NCBI GenBank assembly: GCA_903901335.1
Contig: CAIUQR010000033.1
Location: 1 to 64,000, forward strand
Length of the DNA: 64,000 bases
Source: an uncultured delta proteobacterium
GTDB taxonomy: Bacteria > Desulfobacterota > Desulfobulbia > Desulfobulbales > Desulfocapsaceae
Direction: 5' to 3'
Shown in pieces: positions 45,643 through 55,302 of this stretch (positions are counted from its first letter, which is position 1; every line of letters begins with the position of its first letter). The position numbers and the translations under genes are program-made. The notes beneath the pieces were generated by a model. That model ran no database searches, had not been told where the DNA came from, and saw nothing but the letters and a program-made list of their open reading frames with translations.

Positions 45643-47358
45643 ATGGATTTTAAGGCCCTGATTTCCGGATCAACTCCGGTTCATGATATTGAAGGGATTC
45701 TCAAACATCAGCTGCAATGGATGCTGTTGCTGCGGGTTATTCTCTACACCCTGCTTCTGGGGGTGAGCGTCTTTCTGGGCAGCCCCGAATTCGAGATAAT
45801 CGTACTCCCCAGGCATCTGTTCATCCTGCTTATCCTGGCCGTCTATCTGACATCCATCGGTTCAGCTCTTCTGTTGGCCGCCCTGTCATCTCATCTCCGC
45901 TATTTCGCCTTTGTCCAGAACCTGCTGGACACTGTTTTTGCTTCAATACTCGTCTATTTCACCGGTGCCTCCCGGTCAATTTTTTCCACGGTTTATTTTT
46001 TTCCGATCATCGCCGGTGGTCTCATAACCCCCAGAAAAGGAGGACTGATCGCCGCGGCCGCCGCTACCCTGCAATATGGCCTGATCCTTGGCCTGGAACA
46101 CAACAATTACTATCCCGACTATTTCTCCATCTATCACTTCGTCCCGGTCCATAACCTCTCCTTCAGTCTCGAACATTTTGCCGTCAAGGGCCTGACCTTT
46201 TTTCTCGCCGCCCTGCTGAGCGCCCTTTTCGGTATCAGGTTACGAAAGACGGAAGCGGCGCTTTCGAGCACCATCAGGAGTTATGACAAACTGACGATCC
46301 TCTACAAGAGAATTTTCGACAACATCAACACCGGGATCATCACCCTCAGCGAGAGCGACATCATCACCTCGGTGAACCAGGCCACCGCTCATATTACCGG
46401 ATATGCTCCGTCCTCTATGATCGGGCAAAAAATCGCAACACTATTTCCCACACTCAACCTGCAAAATGAGGCCTCCAGGCTCTCAGCCGACCTTATTAAA
46501 CGTGACGGCACCACGATCAGAATCGGCTATTCCCTATCCAGCTTGCCGCAATCCGAACTTCCTTCATCAGAGGAACACGAGACAGAAGACCGGGATGAGA
46601 ACAGAAAACTGATAACACTCCGTGATATCAGTGAAATCGAGATACTCGAACGCCAGTTGCGCCAGCGTGAGAAAATGGCGGCAATCGGGATGATGAGTGC
46701 CGGAATCGCCCATGATTTCAGGAATCCGTTAACGGCGATCTCCGGCTCGGCCCAGGTCCTCGCCGCTGAATTTTCCACCGATGAGTCCGAAGAAACCCAA
46801 CCGAATTACGAACTGGCGAACATCATCATCCGGGAATCAAACCGTCTGATTTTGACCATAGCCGATTTTCTGAAATTTGCCCGGCCTGAAACAGCCAATA
46901 AAAAGTGGTTTTCCTTCCGCGGCTGTCTGAGCGAGGTCCTCCAGGTCTGCAAGGCAAACCCGTCCTGGCCGGGCACCTGCAGGATCACTTTGAATTTTGA
47001 CGAAAAGCTGGATATATGGGCTGATGAACGCCAGTTCTTTACCGTCCTCAGCCACTTAATTCAAAACGGTGTCGCCTTCTGTCCGCCTGCAAGAGAACAC
47101 ATCGATATTGAGGCCAAAGAGCAGGAACAGGAGAACGGACAGGGAGGAGTGATCATCGATATCAGTGATAACGGTCCGGGGATTAATCCCAATCTCCATG
47201 AAAGAATCTTCGAACCTTTTTTCACCCAACGTACCGATGGGACCGGGCTCGGGCTTGCTATCGTCAAACAGACCATTCAGGAACATCAGGGGACCATCAA
47301 AATAGGGACATCAAGATCAGGCGGCGCCAGATTTACCATCCATTTGCCCTTGCCCTGA
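45643..47358 (+). CDS. PAS-domain membrane sensor histidine kinase (PilS type)
   Basis: 571 residues. The N-terminal third has about six hydrophobic helices (residues 25-190) with short loops, as in PilS. A PAS domain follows (about 215-310, SVNQATAHITGYAPSS), then the H-box MSAGIAHDFRNPLTAISGS with the phospho-His near residue 355, and an ATPase domain with DNGPGINPNL and DGTGLGLAIVKQTI. It should phosphorylate the regulator encoded six bases upstream. The PAS ligand is unknown. Confidence 0.9.
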   Translation: MDFKALISGSTPVHDIEGILKHQLQWMLLLRVILYTLLLGVSVFLGSPEFEIIVLPRHLFILLILAVYLTSIGSALLLAALSSHLRYFAFVQNLLDTVFASILVYFTGASRSIFSTVYFFPIIAGGLITPRKGGLIAAAAATLQYGLILGLEHNNYYPDYFSIYHFVPVHNLSFSLEHFAVKGLTFFLAALLSALFGIRLRKTEAALSSTIRSYDKLTILYKRIFDNINTGIITLSESDIITSVNQATAHITGYAPSSMIGQKIATLFPTLNLQNEASRLSADLIKRDGTTIRIGYSLSSLPQSELPSSEEHETEDRDENRKLITLRDISEIEILERQLRQREKMAAIGMMSAGIAHDFRNPLTAISGSAQVLAAEFSTDESEETQPNYELANIIIRESNRLILTIADFLKFARPETANKKWFSFRGCLSEVLQVCKANPSWPGTCRITLNFDEKLDIWADERQFFTVLSHLIQNGVAFCPPAREHIDIEAKEQEQENGQGGVIIDISDNGPGINPNLHERIFEPFFTQRTDGTGLGLAIVKQTIQEHQGTIKIGTSRSGGARFTIHLPLP

Positions 47359-47380
47359 CACTCCTGCAGGATGAATATCC

Positions 47381-47409
47381 TTGACTGTGAAAAAGAAACC
47401 GGATATAAG
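47381..47409 (+). promoter_or_regulatory. possible promoter ahead of 4.5S RNA
   Basis: TTGACT and TATAAG are 17 bases apart in the gap after the kinase gene, a good -35/-10 pair. It would give a transcript starting about 140 bases before mature 4.5S RNA. Alternatively it marks another small transcript. Confidence 0.45.
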
Positions 47410-47557
47410 GGCAATGCAAAATGAGGGAACCGTATGCGGTCTGTGTTTTTGAAGAGTCTGCAAGAATGGTTTTTCCGGGAGTTCTCTGAAGTGACTTCGA
47501 GACGTTTCATTGCAAACGCCGACTCTCGCCCCTCTCTGCCATCTATGATTTCAGTTT

Positions 47558-47659
47558 GATAGCCGGGTCCTGCGCAACAAAGAATCACGAACCCCGCCAG
47601 GTCCGGGAGGAAGCAACGGTAGTGACCCTCTTTGTGTGCCGCGGGGGTGCCCGGCTATC
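47558..47659 (+). ncRNA. ffs: signal recognition particle 4.5S RNA
   Basis: A 102-base hairpin with closing arms GATAGCCGGG and CCCGGCTATC. The internal GGTCCGGGAGGAAGCAACGGTAGTGACC is the SRP helix 8 core (apical GGAG tetraloop, conserved asymmetric loop). A T-rich tract follows. It forms the SRP with Ffh for cotranslational targeting. dnaX starts about 50 bases after it. Confidence 0.93.
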
Positions 47660-47711
47660 ATCTTTTTAGAGACCGTTCAGAAAGAGGCTCCTTTCCTTCT
47701 CCCGGTGCAAC

Positions 47712-49505
47712 ATGTCCTATCTCGTTCTCGCCAGAAAATCCCGGCCGCAGTCCTTTGAAGAGGTTGTAGGCCAGCGTCCGGTGGTCAAGACCCTGCAGAA
47801 CAGCCTTGCCCGCAACCGGGTCGCCCATGCCATCTTGTTTTCAGGGGTCCGCGGGGTCGGCAAGACCACCCTGGCCCGGATCATGGCCAAGGCCATCAAT
47901 TGCGAGGATACAACCGGCAACATCCCCTGCAACCACTGCAATTCCTGCCTCGAGATCACGCGGGGCGCAGCACTGGATCTGCATGAGATCGACGGCGCCT
48001 CGAACCGCGGCATTCAGGAGATACGCGAGCTGAAAGAAAAGATCCGTTTTCTCCCCACCTCGGCACGCTTCAAGATCATCATCATCGATGAAGTCCATAT
48101 GCTCACCACCGAGGCCTTCAACGCACTGTTGAAAACCCTGGAGGAACCGCCGGAGCATGTCTACTTCATGTTTGCGACAACTGAGTTACACAAGATCCCG
48201 ATCACTATCCTGTCCAGATGTCAACGCTATGAACTCAAACGTATTTCCGCACAGGAACTGACGGACCATTTTCACAAACTGGTGATTCTGGAAGGAAAGG
48301 AAATCGAACCGTCTGCTCTGGCTCTGATCGTCCGGGAGGCGGAAGGTTCCGTCCGGGACGGCTTGAGCCTTCTTGATCAGGTTTTTTCCTTTGCCGAAAC
48401 GAAGATCAGCACTGAAGACGTCGTCCAGGTCCTGGGCCTCATCGACCGGACCGTTCTTCTGACCATCACCAGGGCGCTTCTTGAAGGCGACCGGGCGGCG
48501 GCCTTGACTGCGCTTGAAGATACGTTCAGTTTCGGGGTCGATCTAAAAAGATTCTGCGCCGACCTGCTGGAATGCTTCAGGATGTTGATACTCTGTAAGA
48601 TCGAAGGCTGCAGCCAAATGCTGGATATGCCGGATCAGGAGATACAGATCCACCGGGAACTGGCATCAGGTTTCTCCATGGAAACCATCCACTTGAAACT
48701 TGCTCTTCTGATGCAGTCGGTGGAGGAGATGGGACATTCCATGCAACCGCGACTCACCCTCGAGACAACCTTTTTAAAGATTATTGAGGCAGGAAATGTC
48801 GTCCCGGTCGCGTCCCTGCTCGGGCAGCTGCAACAACTGCTCGCAGGTGCTCCTAAAAATTCCGGCCAGGGAGTACAGCTGGCCACAGCCCCCGCTCCCC
48901 CCCGGGAACAAACCATCCAGGCACCTTCTCCCGGCAAAGAACGGACCGTGCCTCTGCCTGCTCCGGCTGAGCGATCTTTTTCTTCGCCCCCAACCGTTCC
49001 ACGGGTGGAATCCCTGTCGGAACCCGGTTTGCCCGAAATGGAAAATGCAGGTGCTGCCGTTCCTCCTGCGGACATCCCCAGCGATGCGGCCAACCCCATT
49101 CCACAGATCCACGCCCATGAGCGTGACGTGCGACGGGACTGGCCCGGCTTTATCGACTATGTGCAGGACCGGAAGGTATGGATGTCGAAAGATCTGCAGC
49201 GGGCCGACTCAGCCCGGCAGCAGGGTGACGAACTGCATCTCCACTATTCCGATCCGGCCAACTGCGCCCTTCTGCGGAGCAAGGAAAATCGCATTCTTCT
49301 GACCGAATTCGTCCTTGATTTTTTCCAGAAAGAGCTCAAAGTACGTTTCATCCTCCCGACAGAGGAGAACAAAAACAACGGTGACGATACCGACAGCCCG
49401 CAGAAACAACGGCACCGCCTGGCAAATGATCCTTTGGTCCAGATGGCCGTTGATATTTTCAATGGCCAGATCGGAGATATCCGGATCGGTCCCAGGAGCA
49501 GATAA
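47712..49505 (+). CDS. dnaX: DNA polymerase III subunits gamma/tau
   Basis: 597 residues. The clamp-loader ATPase starts SYLVLARKSRPQSFEEVVGQ, with Walker A GVRGVGKTTLARIM, the Zn-binding CEDTTGNIPCNHCNSC, the DEVHMLT Walker B and TILSRCQRYE sensor regions. A proline-rich linker (about 390-460) joins a C-terminal tau region. I found no slippery A-run of the E. coli kind, so a separate gamma form is not indicated. It is followed by ybaB and recR, the common dnaX-ybaB-recR set. Confidence 0.95.
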   Translation: MSYLVLARKSRPQSFEEVVGQRPVVKTLQNSLARNRVAHAILFSGVRGVGKTTLARIMAKAINCEDTTGNIPCNHCNSCLEITRGAALDLHEIDGASNRGIQEIRELKEKIRFLPTSARFKIIIIDEVHMLTTEAFNALLKTLEEPPEHVYFMFATTELHKIPITILSRCQRYELKRISAQELTDHFHKLVILEGKEIEPSALALIVREAEGSVRDGLSLLDQVFSFAETKISTEDVVQVLGLIDRTVLLTITRALLEGDRAAALTALEDTFSFGVDLKRFCADLLECFRMLILCKIEGCSQMLDMPDQEIQIHRELASGFSMETIHLKLALLMQSVEEMGHSMQPRLTLETTFLKIIEAGNVVPVASLLGQLQQLLAGAPKNSGQGVQLATAPAPPREQTIQAPSPGKERTVPLPAPAERSFSSPPTVPRVESLSEPGLPEMENAGAAVPPADIPSDAANPIPQIHAHERDVRRDWPGFIDYVQDRKVWMSKDLQRADSARQQGDELHLHYSDPANCALLRSKENRILLTEFVLDFFQKELKVRFILPTEENKNNGDDTDSPQKQRHRLANDPLVQMAVDIFNGQIGDIRIGPRSR

Positions 49506-49559
49506 GAAGGCGGATTGCAAGAGGCCGCCGTTTCACCGATTTTTCGAGAGGAAGAGTGT

Positions 49560-49877
49560 ATGGATGTCAACAGTATTATGCAACAGGCCCAGCAGATGCA
49601 GGCCAAGTTGATCCAGATCCAACAGGAACTGGCCCAGAAGAGCGTTCAGGGCAGTGCCGGTGGAGGCATGGTTACCGTCAAGGTCAATGGCAAAGGAGAG
49701 GTCCTGGCTATTGCTATTGAAAAAGAAATACTCTCCTCAAGCGATGCCGACATGCTCCAGGATCTGATCGTCGCTGCCACCAACGATGGTCTGCGCCGGG
49801 CTAAAGAACTGAGCCGACAGGCGATGGGAAAGCTGACCGGCGGCATGAATATCCCCGGTATTTCGGATATGTTTTAG
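49560..49877 (+). CDS. ybaB: YbaB/EbfC nucleoid-associated protein
   Basis: 105 residues from the ATG at 49560 (AGGAAG upstream); the track's 49515 start is too early. The sequence MDVNSIMQQAQQMQAKLIQIQQELA, then VTVKVNGKGEVLAIAIEKEI and GMNIPG near the end, is typical YbaB. It binds DNA as a dimer. It sits between dnaX and recR, with which it is probably cotranscribed. Confidence 0.95.
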   Translation: MDVNSIMQQAQQMQAKLIQIQQELAQKSVQGSAGGGMVTVKVNGKGEVLAIAIEKEILSSSDADMLQDLIVAATNDGLRRAKELSRQAMGKLTGGMNIPGISDMF

Positions 49878-49887
49878 TTCCCGCGCC

Positions 49888-50490
49888 ATGCAGATCATCC
49901 CTCCAGCACTGGAACGACTGGCATTGGCCCTGGCCGATCTCCCGGGTATAGGCAAGAAAACGGCTATGAGACTGGCACTCAACATCCTGCGCCGGCCTCC
50001 GGGGATCGCAACGGAACTGTCCGCTGCCCTGTCGGAGCTCCATGGATCAATCCAACTCTGCTCCTGCTGCTTCACCTTTTCCGAGAACGACCCCTGTGCG
50101 ATCTGTGCCGATCCGCGCCGGGACGGCGGCCTGGTCTGTGTCGTGGAGCAGCCCGGAGATCTGATGGCCGTTGAGAAAACCGGGATCTTCCACGGTCACT
50201 ACCATATCCTGCATGGCGTTTTATCCCCCATCGACGGTATAGGTCCGGAAGAAATTAAAGTCCGCGAGCTTATCGGCAGGATCGACAGCGGCACCATCAG
50301 AGAAATCCTGATCGCCACCAGCTCCACCGTCCCCGGCGAGGCCACCGCCTCCTTTCTGATCGACCGGATTCAGGGGAAAAAGGTCAAGTTGACACGCCTT
50401 GCCTGCGGCATCCCGATGGGGATGGACATCAAATATGCTGATAAATATACCCTGGCCAGGGCCATAGAAAGCCGAAGTCCGGTAATTTGA
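49888..50490 (+). CDS. recR: recombination protein RecR
   Basis: 200 residues. The N-terminal helix-hairpin-helix (LADLPGIGKKTAMRLALNIL), a Zn-binding CSCCFTFSENDPCAIC near residue 57, and a Toprim domain (VCVVEQPGDLMAVEKTG, GEATASFLIDRI) are all present. RecR works with RecF and RecO in gap repair. It is the third gene of dnaX-ybaB-recR; ybaB ends 10 bases before it. Confidence 0.96.
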   Translation: MQIIPPALERLALALADLPGIGKKTAMRLALNILRRPPGIATELSAALSELHGSIQLCSCCFTFSENDPCAICADPRRDGGLVCVVEQPGDLMAVEKTGIFHGHYHILHGVLSPIDGIGPEEIKVRELIGRIDSGTIREILIATSSTVPGEATASFLIDRIQGKKVKLTRLACGIPMGMDIKYADKYTLARAIESRSPVI

Positions 50491-50616
50491 AAGATTGCCC
50501 GGTTTGCTCGGCAAAATCATATTTCCTCTTGACAGAGGAAGCCGTTATTGGTAATTGAGTCAGGTTCACTACAACTTTTTACACAGCCTTCCAAAAGGAA
50601 GAACGTTGTGGGAAGC

Positions 50617-50691
50617 AGGCGCGTAGCTCAGTGGGAGAGCGCTACCTTGACGTGGTAGATGTCGGCGGTTCGACCCCGCCCGCGCCTACCA
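50617..50691 (+). tRNA. tRNA-Val(GAC)
   Basis: A 75-base cloverleaf: acceptor AGGCGCG/CGCGCCT, anticodon loop TTGACGT with GAC, T loop TTCGACC. CCA is encoded. It stands between recR and thrS on the same strand. Confidence 0.95.
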
Positions 50692-50695
50692 GATT

Positions 50696-50752
50696 AAAGG
50701 CTAAAGGAAGGATACTTCTCTTGCGGAAGTCCGCTCTTTAGCCTTTGTTTTT
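50696..50752 (+). terminator. stem-loop between tRNA-Val and thrS, terminator or attenuator
   Basis: AAAGGCTAAAG and CTTTAGCCTTT make an eleven-pair stem with a large loop and a following TTTTT tract. It lies 17 bases before the thrS start. It could end the tRNA transcript or, with the thrS promoter upstream, act as an attenuator for thrS. Confidence 0.7.
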
Positions 50753-50769
50753 ATATAGATTATTTCACA

Positions 50770-52707
50770 ATGACCAATCTCTCTGTAACATTGCAAGAAG
50801 GAGAAACCATCCAGGTCCCCGCCTCCACGTCGGTGGGAAAGGCCTTGGCCGGACTCCAATCCAACAAACAACAGAAACGGACCATCGCCGCCCGTGTAAA
50901 CGGTATTGTTGTTGACTTGAGTACAGCCCTGGAAGAAGATGCCGTCATCAGTCCGATCCAGATTGAGACCGAGGAAGGACTCACCATACTCAGACACAGT
51001 ACGGCCCATGTCATGGCCGAGGCGGTCAAGGATATCTTCGGACCTGGTGTTAAAGTGGCCATCGGTCCGGCCATTGAAAACGGTTTTTATTATGATTTCT
51101 TAAGAGATGAGCCCTTCAGTCCCGAGGATTTCGACAGGATCGAAAAACGGATGGAAGAGATCGTGGCAAGCGGCGCTCCGTTTGTCCGCACGGAAGTTTC
51201 GAGCACAACCGCAATCGATGCTTTTGCAGCTGAAGGGGAAAAATACAAGCTTGAACTGATCAGGGATCTGGCCGTCAAGACGGTGTCTCTCTATAAACAG
51301 GGCAGCTTCACCGATCTCTGCCGCGGCCCCCATCTGCCGAACACCACCTTTATCAAGGCCTTCAAGCTCCTTCGGGTCGCCGGTGCCTACTGGCGGGGCG
51401 ATGAGAAAAACGATGTCCTGCAGCGGATCTACGGGACGGCCTTTTTCGACAAGAAGGACCTGAAAAAATACCTCGATGCCCTGGAAGAGGCAAAAAAACG
51501 CGATCACCGGAGACTGGGGAAAGAGCTGGAGTTGTTCACCACCCAGGACCAGATCGGTCCGGGTCTGATCCTCTGGCAACCGAAAGGCGCGCAGTTACGG
51601 CGACTCATCGAAGATTACTGGAAGGACGAACATTATCGTCACGATTACGAGCTGCTCTATACACCGCATATCGCTCGTCAGGACCTCTGGAAGACTTCCG
51701 GACACCTGGATTTCTATGCTGAGAATATGTACTCGCCCATGGATATCGACGAGGTCAAATATCAGCTCAAACCGATGAACTGCCCGTTTCATATCGGCAT
51801 CTATAACAGCCGGAAACGCAGCTATCGTGAATTTCCGATCCGCTGGTGCGAACTGGGGACCGTCTATCGCTACGAACGGGCCGGGGCCTTGCACGGACTG
51901 CTCAGGGTACGCGGCTTCACCCAGGACGACGCCCATATCTTCTGCCGTCCCGAACAGCTCGAAGACGAGATCTTCAACATCCTCGACCTGAACCTGCACA
52001 TCCTGAAGACCTTCGGGTTTGCCGAATACGATATCTACCTGTCGACCAGGCCGGAGAAATACGTCGGCAGCGATGACCACTGGCAACAGGCCACGGATGC
52101 CCTGAAACAGGCCCTGGAAAAGAAAAACCTCAGTTATCAGCTCGATCCGGGGGAAGGAGTTTTTTACGGCCCGAAGATCGACATTAAGATCAAAGACCAG
52201 CTGGGACGCTCCTGGCAATGCTCGACCATCCAGGTTGATTTCAATCTCCCGGAACGCTTTCAGGTCACCTATACCGGTGCGGACAATCAGGAACACCAGC
52301 CGATCATGATCCACAGGGCACTGATGGGTTCGCTTGAACGCTTCGTCGGTGTCCTCATCGAGCACTATGCCGGGGTCTTTCCCCTCTGGTTCGCACCTGT
52401 CCAGGCACGTCTGTTGAATATCACCGACGATCAGGCCGACTACTGCGAGGAGGTCTATTCCCAGATGCGCAAGGCCGGGGTCCGGATCGAAAAAGATTTA
52501 CGCAATGAGAAGTTGAATTATAAAATCAGGGAAGCACAGCTTGCCAAGATCCCCTATATGCTGATCGTCGGCGACAAGGAAAAGGAAGACCGGACCGTGA
52601 CGGTGCGCCTGCGTGACGGAAAGAACCTGCCCGCCATGACGATCTCCGATTTTATCAGGAAGGTTCAAGAAGAATGTCGCGCGGGCCGAGGGATTGAGGA
52701 GCGTTAA
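50770..52707 (+). CDS. thrS: threonyl-tRNA synthetase
   Basis: 645 residues. An N-terminal TGS domain (about 1-62), the HSTAHVMAEAV editing-domain region, and the class II catalytic core: the Zn-site Cys in PMNCPFHIGIY, YERAGALHGLLRVRGFTQDDAHIF motif 2, and IHRALMGSLERFVGVLIEHYAG motif 3. An anticodon-binding domain closes the protein. It charges tRNA-Thr. It opens the thrS-infC-rpmI-rplT-pheST-ihfA block. Confidence 0.97.
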   Translation: MTNLSVTLQEGETIQVPASTSVGKALAGLQSNKQQKRTIAARVNGIVVDLSTALEEDAVISPIQIETEEGLTILRHSTAHVMAEAVKDIFGPGVKVAIGPAIENGFYYDFLRDEPFSPEDFDRIEKRMEEIVASGAPFVRTEVSSTTAIDAFAAEGEKYKLELIRDLAVKTVSLYKQGSFTDLCRGPHLPNTTFIKAFKLLRVAGAYWRGDEKNDVLQRIYGTAFFDKKDLKKYLDALEEAKKRDHRRLGKELELFTTQDQIGPGLILWQPKGAQLRRLIEDYWKDEHYRHDYELLYTPHIARQDLWKTSGHLDFYAENMYSPMDIDEVKYQLKPMNCPFHIGIYNSRKRSYREFPIRWCELGTVYRYERAGALHGLLRVRGFTQDDAHIFCRPEQLEDEIFNILDLNLHILKTFGFAEYDIYLSTRPEKYVGSDDHWQQATDALKQALEKKNLSYQLDPGEGVFYGPKIDIKIKDQLGRSWQCSTIQVDFNLPERFQVTYTGADNQEHQPIMIHRALMGSLERFVGVLIEHYAGVFPLWFAPVQARLLNITDDQADYCEEVYSQMRKAGVRIEKDLRNEKLNYKIREAQLAKIPYMLIVGDKEKEDRTVTVRLRDGKNLPAMTISDFIRKVQEECRAGRGIEER

Positions 52708-52772
52708 GACCGCTCCGGACCGAGGCGACATAAAGGGTATTCTTAAGTTCGTAGATCCGAGGAGGTGGAGTT

Positions 52773-53318
52773 ATTAACAAGAGAGGGAAGACTGTTCCGG
52801 TACAACGAGAAGGTCAGGCAATCACAAATGATGAAATCCGTTATCCAAAGATCAGATTGATCGGCAGCGACGGATCTCAACTGGGGATAGTAACTGCCGC
52901 TGAAGCCCGGGAAAAAGCTTATGATGAAGGGCTGGACCTGGTTGAGGTTTCTGCAGCTGCCGACCCACCTGTCTGCCGTATCATGAACTATGACAAATTC
53001 CGCTACGAACAGAAGAAGAAACAGCAGGAAGCAAAAAAGAAACAGACCACTGTAGAAACCAAGGAAATTAAATTCCGACCGAAGACCGAAGAACACGACT
53101 TAACCTTTAAGATTAATCATATCAAGAAGTTTCTGGCCCAGAAGAACAAAGTCAAGATTACCATGCGTTTTCGGGGCAGAGAGATCGTCTATTCCCAGTC
53201 CCTCGGCATGGAAGCCATGAATAAAATCGCCGAGGCCCTGGTTGAGGATGGCAACATCATCCAGTCGCCGAAGATGGAAGGCCGGCAGATGATCATGTTC
53301 ATCGGCCCCAAGGGCTGA
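52773..53318 (+). CDS. infC: translation initiation factor IF-3, AUU start
   Basis: The track starts at an internal codon (52857), but the frame is open 28 codons upstream to an ATT at 52773-52775, ten bases after GAGGAGGTG. From there the protein is 181 residues and begins INKRGKTVPVQREGQAITN, with YPKIRLIGSDG, the standard IF-3 N-domain. AUU starts are the well-known hallmark of infC, letting IF-3 repress its own translation by rejecting the weak start. The C-domain has KFRPKTEEHDLTFKINH and RGREIVYS. It follows thrS by 65 bases and precedes rpmI. Confidence 0.93.
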   Translation: MNKRGKTVPVQREGQAITNDEIRYPKIRLIGSDGSQLGIVTAAEAREKAYDEGLDLVEVSAAADPPVCRIMNYDKFRYEQKKKQQEAKKKQTTVETKEIKFRPKTEEHDLTFKINHIKKFLAQKNKVKITMRFRGREIVYSQSLGMEAMNKIAEALVEDGNIIQSPKMEGRQMIMFIGPKG

Positions 53319-53463
53319 TACTGGTTTGAAAACCCGGATCAGCGCTCGAGAATGTACGTTTGTAGAGTATTGAAGCACGGCTTTGGGATGATGTACAGTG
53401 CTCTGCGATGGGTTTCCTGCATCGCCCCACAGCGTTGAATATGGATTGAAAAGGAGTATTACG

Positions 53464-53661
53464 ATGCCAAAGATGAAAACCAACAGGGGCGCCGCCAAGC
53501 GCTTTTCAAAAACCGGTACAGGAAAGATCAAACGAAGCAAGGCCTTCGCCAGTCATATCCTGACCAAAAAATCAACAAAAAGAAAACGTGGTCTTCGAAA
53601 ATCGGATCTGGTAGATTCAGCCAATATCAAGTCCATCAGGAAGATCCTTCCTTACATGTAA
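53464..53661 (+). CDS. rpmI: ribosomal protein L35
   Basis: 65 residues from the ATG at 53464, with AAAAGGAG upstream. The sequence [24 protein letters not shown] is typical bL35; the track's earlier start is not. It lies 145 bases after infC, a gap in which an autoregulatory L20 leader could lie, and 125 bases before rplT. Confidence 0.96.
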   Translation: MPKMKTNRGAAKRFSKTGTGKIKRSKAFASHILTKKSTKRKRGLRKSDLVDSANIKSIRKILPYM

Positions 53662-53785
53662 TTTTTCGGTCTGCCGCAATGCCGTCGGAGATCCGCCGGT
53701 ATGCCTGATTCCAGGCGCGGTTATGACCAACAGGTACGGCACCCCTTTTCAGAAGAGTGCCGGAAGAAAATAAAGGAGTTTTGCA

Positions 53786-54142
53786 ATGCCACGCGTTACA
53801 CGAGGTTTTAAAGCACGGAGAAGAAGAAACAGACTGTTGAAACTTGCCAAGGGCTATATCGGTGGCCGCAGCCGTCTCTATAAAACAGCCACGGAGACCG
53901 TCGATCGCGCCCTCGTCTATGCCTACCGGGACAGACGCACAAAAAAACGTGACTTCCGTCGCCTCTGGATTGCCCGTATCAATGCCGGTGCCCGGATGAA
54001 TGATGTCAATTACAGTACATTCATCGGCGGTCTGAAAAAAGCCGGAATCGAACTTGATCGGAAGGTTCTTGCCAATATGGCCATTCTGGATGCCGAGGCC
54101 TTCTCCAAGGTGGTACAGCTGGCTACTGCCGCCAACGGCTGA
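53786..54142 (+). CDS. rplT: ribosomal protein L20
   Basis: 118 residues, full length. [31 protein letters not shown] and [17 protein letters not shown] are the L20 signature. L20 binds 23S rRNA early in assembly and in many bacteria represses the infC-rpmI-rplT operon. A long stem-loop follows the stop. AAAGGAG precedes the start by eight bases. Confidence 0.97.
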   Translation: MPRVTRGFKARRRRNRLLKLAKGYIGGRSRLYKTATETVDRALVYAYRDRRTKKRDFRRLWIARINAGARMNDVNYSTFIGGLKKAGIELDRKVLANMAILDAEAFSKVVQLATAANG

Positions 54143-54171
54143 TTGCATCTCCACCATAGTGTTGTTTTCGT

Positions 54172-54211
54172 GCATGCCGGTTCCGATTTTTGCAAATCGA
54201 AACCGGCATGC
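54172..54211 (+). terminator. stem-loop between rplT and pheS
   Basis: GCATGCCGGTTCCGATTT pairs with AAATCGAAACCGGCATGC, eighteen pairs with one mismatch, around a four-base loop. A weak T tract follows. It can act as a partial terminator or attenuator ahead of pheS. Confidence 0.65.
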
Positions 54212-54255
54212 TGTTTATTGCGTAACTCTTCAGCACTACATTGTCAGTGAAATCC

Positions 54256-55272
54256 ATGGAGCAAGAACTACAACGCCTACAGGATGAGGCAAGGCAAGAG
54301 CTTAACGCCTTGACCGAAATCGCTCAGCTGGAAGACTTCCGGATCCGGTTCTTAGGCCGGAAAGGGTCGTTTGGCACCATCATGCGCAGCCTGGGCTCTG
54401 CAACACCTGAAGACAGGCCGCGCCTGGGCCAGCTGGCCAACACCGTCAAGGCCGAGATCGAACGTCTCTTCGAGGAAAAACAGTCCGCCCTCTCGGCAGG
54501 TGCCGCAGCGGCCAAGGCCGATCGCGACAGGGTTGATCTGACTCTGCCCGGCCGTCAGCCGACCATCGGCAAACTACACCCGGTCACCCAGATCATGAAC
54601 GAGGTCTGCGCGATCTTCGAAGGACTCGGGTTCTCGGTCGCCGAAGGTCCCGATGTCGAGCATGATCACTATAATTTCGAGGCCCTGAATATTCCCGCTC
54701 ACCATCCGGCCCGGGATATGCACGACACCTTCTATGTCAGCGAGTCGATCCTGCTGCGCACCCATACCTCGCCGATGCAGGCGCGGATCATGGAGGCCCA
54801 GCAGCCGCCGCTCAGGGTGATCGCCCCCGGCAAGGTCTATCGCTGCGATTCCGACATTACCCATACGCCGATGTTTCATCAGGTCGAGGGGTTTCTGGTC
54901 GATAAAAAGGTCTCATTCGCCGATCTGAAAGGGGTGCTTACCGTCTTCACCCAGAAGATGTTCGATAAGGATCTGGCGCTGCGTTTTAGGCCCAGCTTTT
55001 TTCCGTTCACCGAACCCAGCGCCGAGGTCGATATCGCCTGCGTCTTCTGCGGCGGCAAGGGTTGCCGGGTCTGCAAAAGAACCGGTTGGATTGAAATCCT
55101 CGGTTCCGGCATGATCGATCCCGAGGTCTTCAAGATGGTCGGCTACGATCCTGATATCTATAGCGGCTTTGCCTTCGGAGTAGGCATTGAACGGATGGCG
55201 ATGCTGAAATACGGTATAAACGATATTCGACTGTACTATGAAAACGATCTGCGTTTTCTGTCACAGTTTTAA
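54256..55272 (+). CDS. pheS: phenylalanyl-tRNA synthetase alpha subunit
   Basis: 338 residues from the ATG at 54256; the track's TTG at 54241 adds five. A coiled N-terminal part precedes the class II core: [30 protein letters not shown] (motif 1), [10 protein letters not shown] with [18 protein letters not shown] (motif 2) and [14 protein letters not shown] (motif 3). It pairs with PheT as an alpha2-beta2 enzyme, and pheT follows. Confidence 0.96.
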   Translation: MEQELQRLQDEARQELNALTEIAQLEDFRIRFLGRKGSFGTIMRSLGSATPEDRPRLGQLANTVKAEIERLFEEKQSALSAGAAAAKADRDRVDLTLPGRQPTIGKLHPVTQIMNEVCAIFEGLGFSVAEGPDVEHDHYNFEALNIPAHHPARDMHDTFYVSESILLRTHTSPMQARIMEAQQPPLRVIAPGKVYRCDSDITHTPMFHQVEGFLVDKKVSFADLKGVLTVFTQKMFDKDLALRFRPSFFPFTEPSAEVDIACVFCGGKGCRVCKRTGWIEILGSGMIDPEVFKMVGYDPDIYSGFAFGVGIERMAMLKYGINDIRLYYENDLRFLSQF

Positions 55273-55302
55273 TCTGGTTTTCTCAACACAGAACATATTG
55301 CG

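Noticed and set aside
47712-49505. Programmed frameshift for a short gamma form in dnaX
   Set aside because: No A-rich slippery heptamer with a downstream stem was seen at the end of the ATPase part.
51595-52365. 256-residue minus-strand ORF opposite thrS
   Set aside because: Antisense shadow within a complete thrS.
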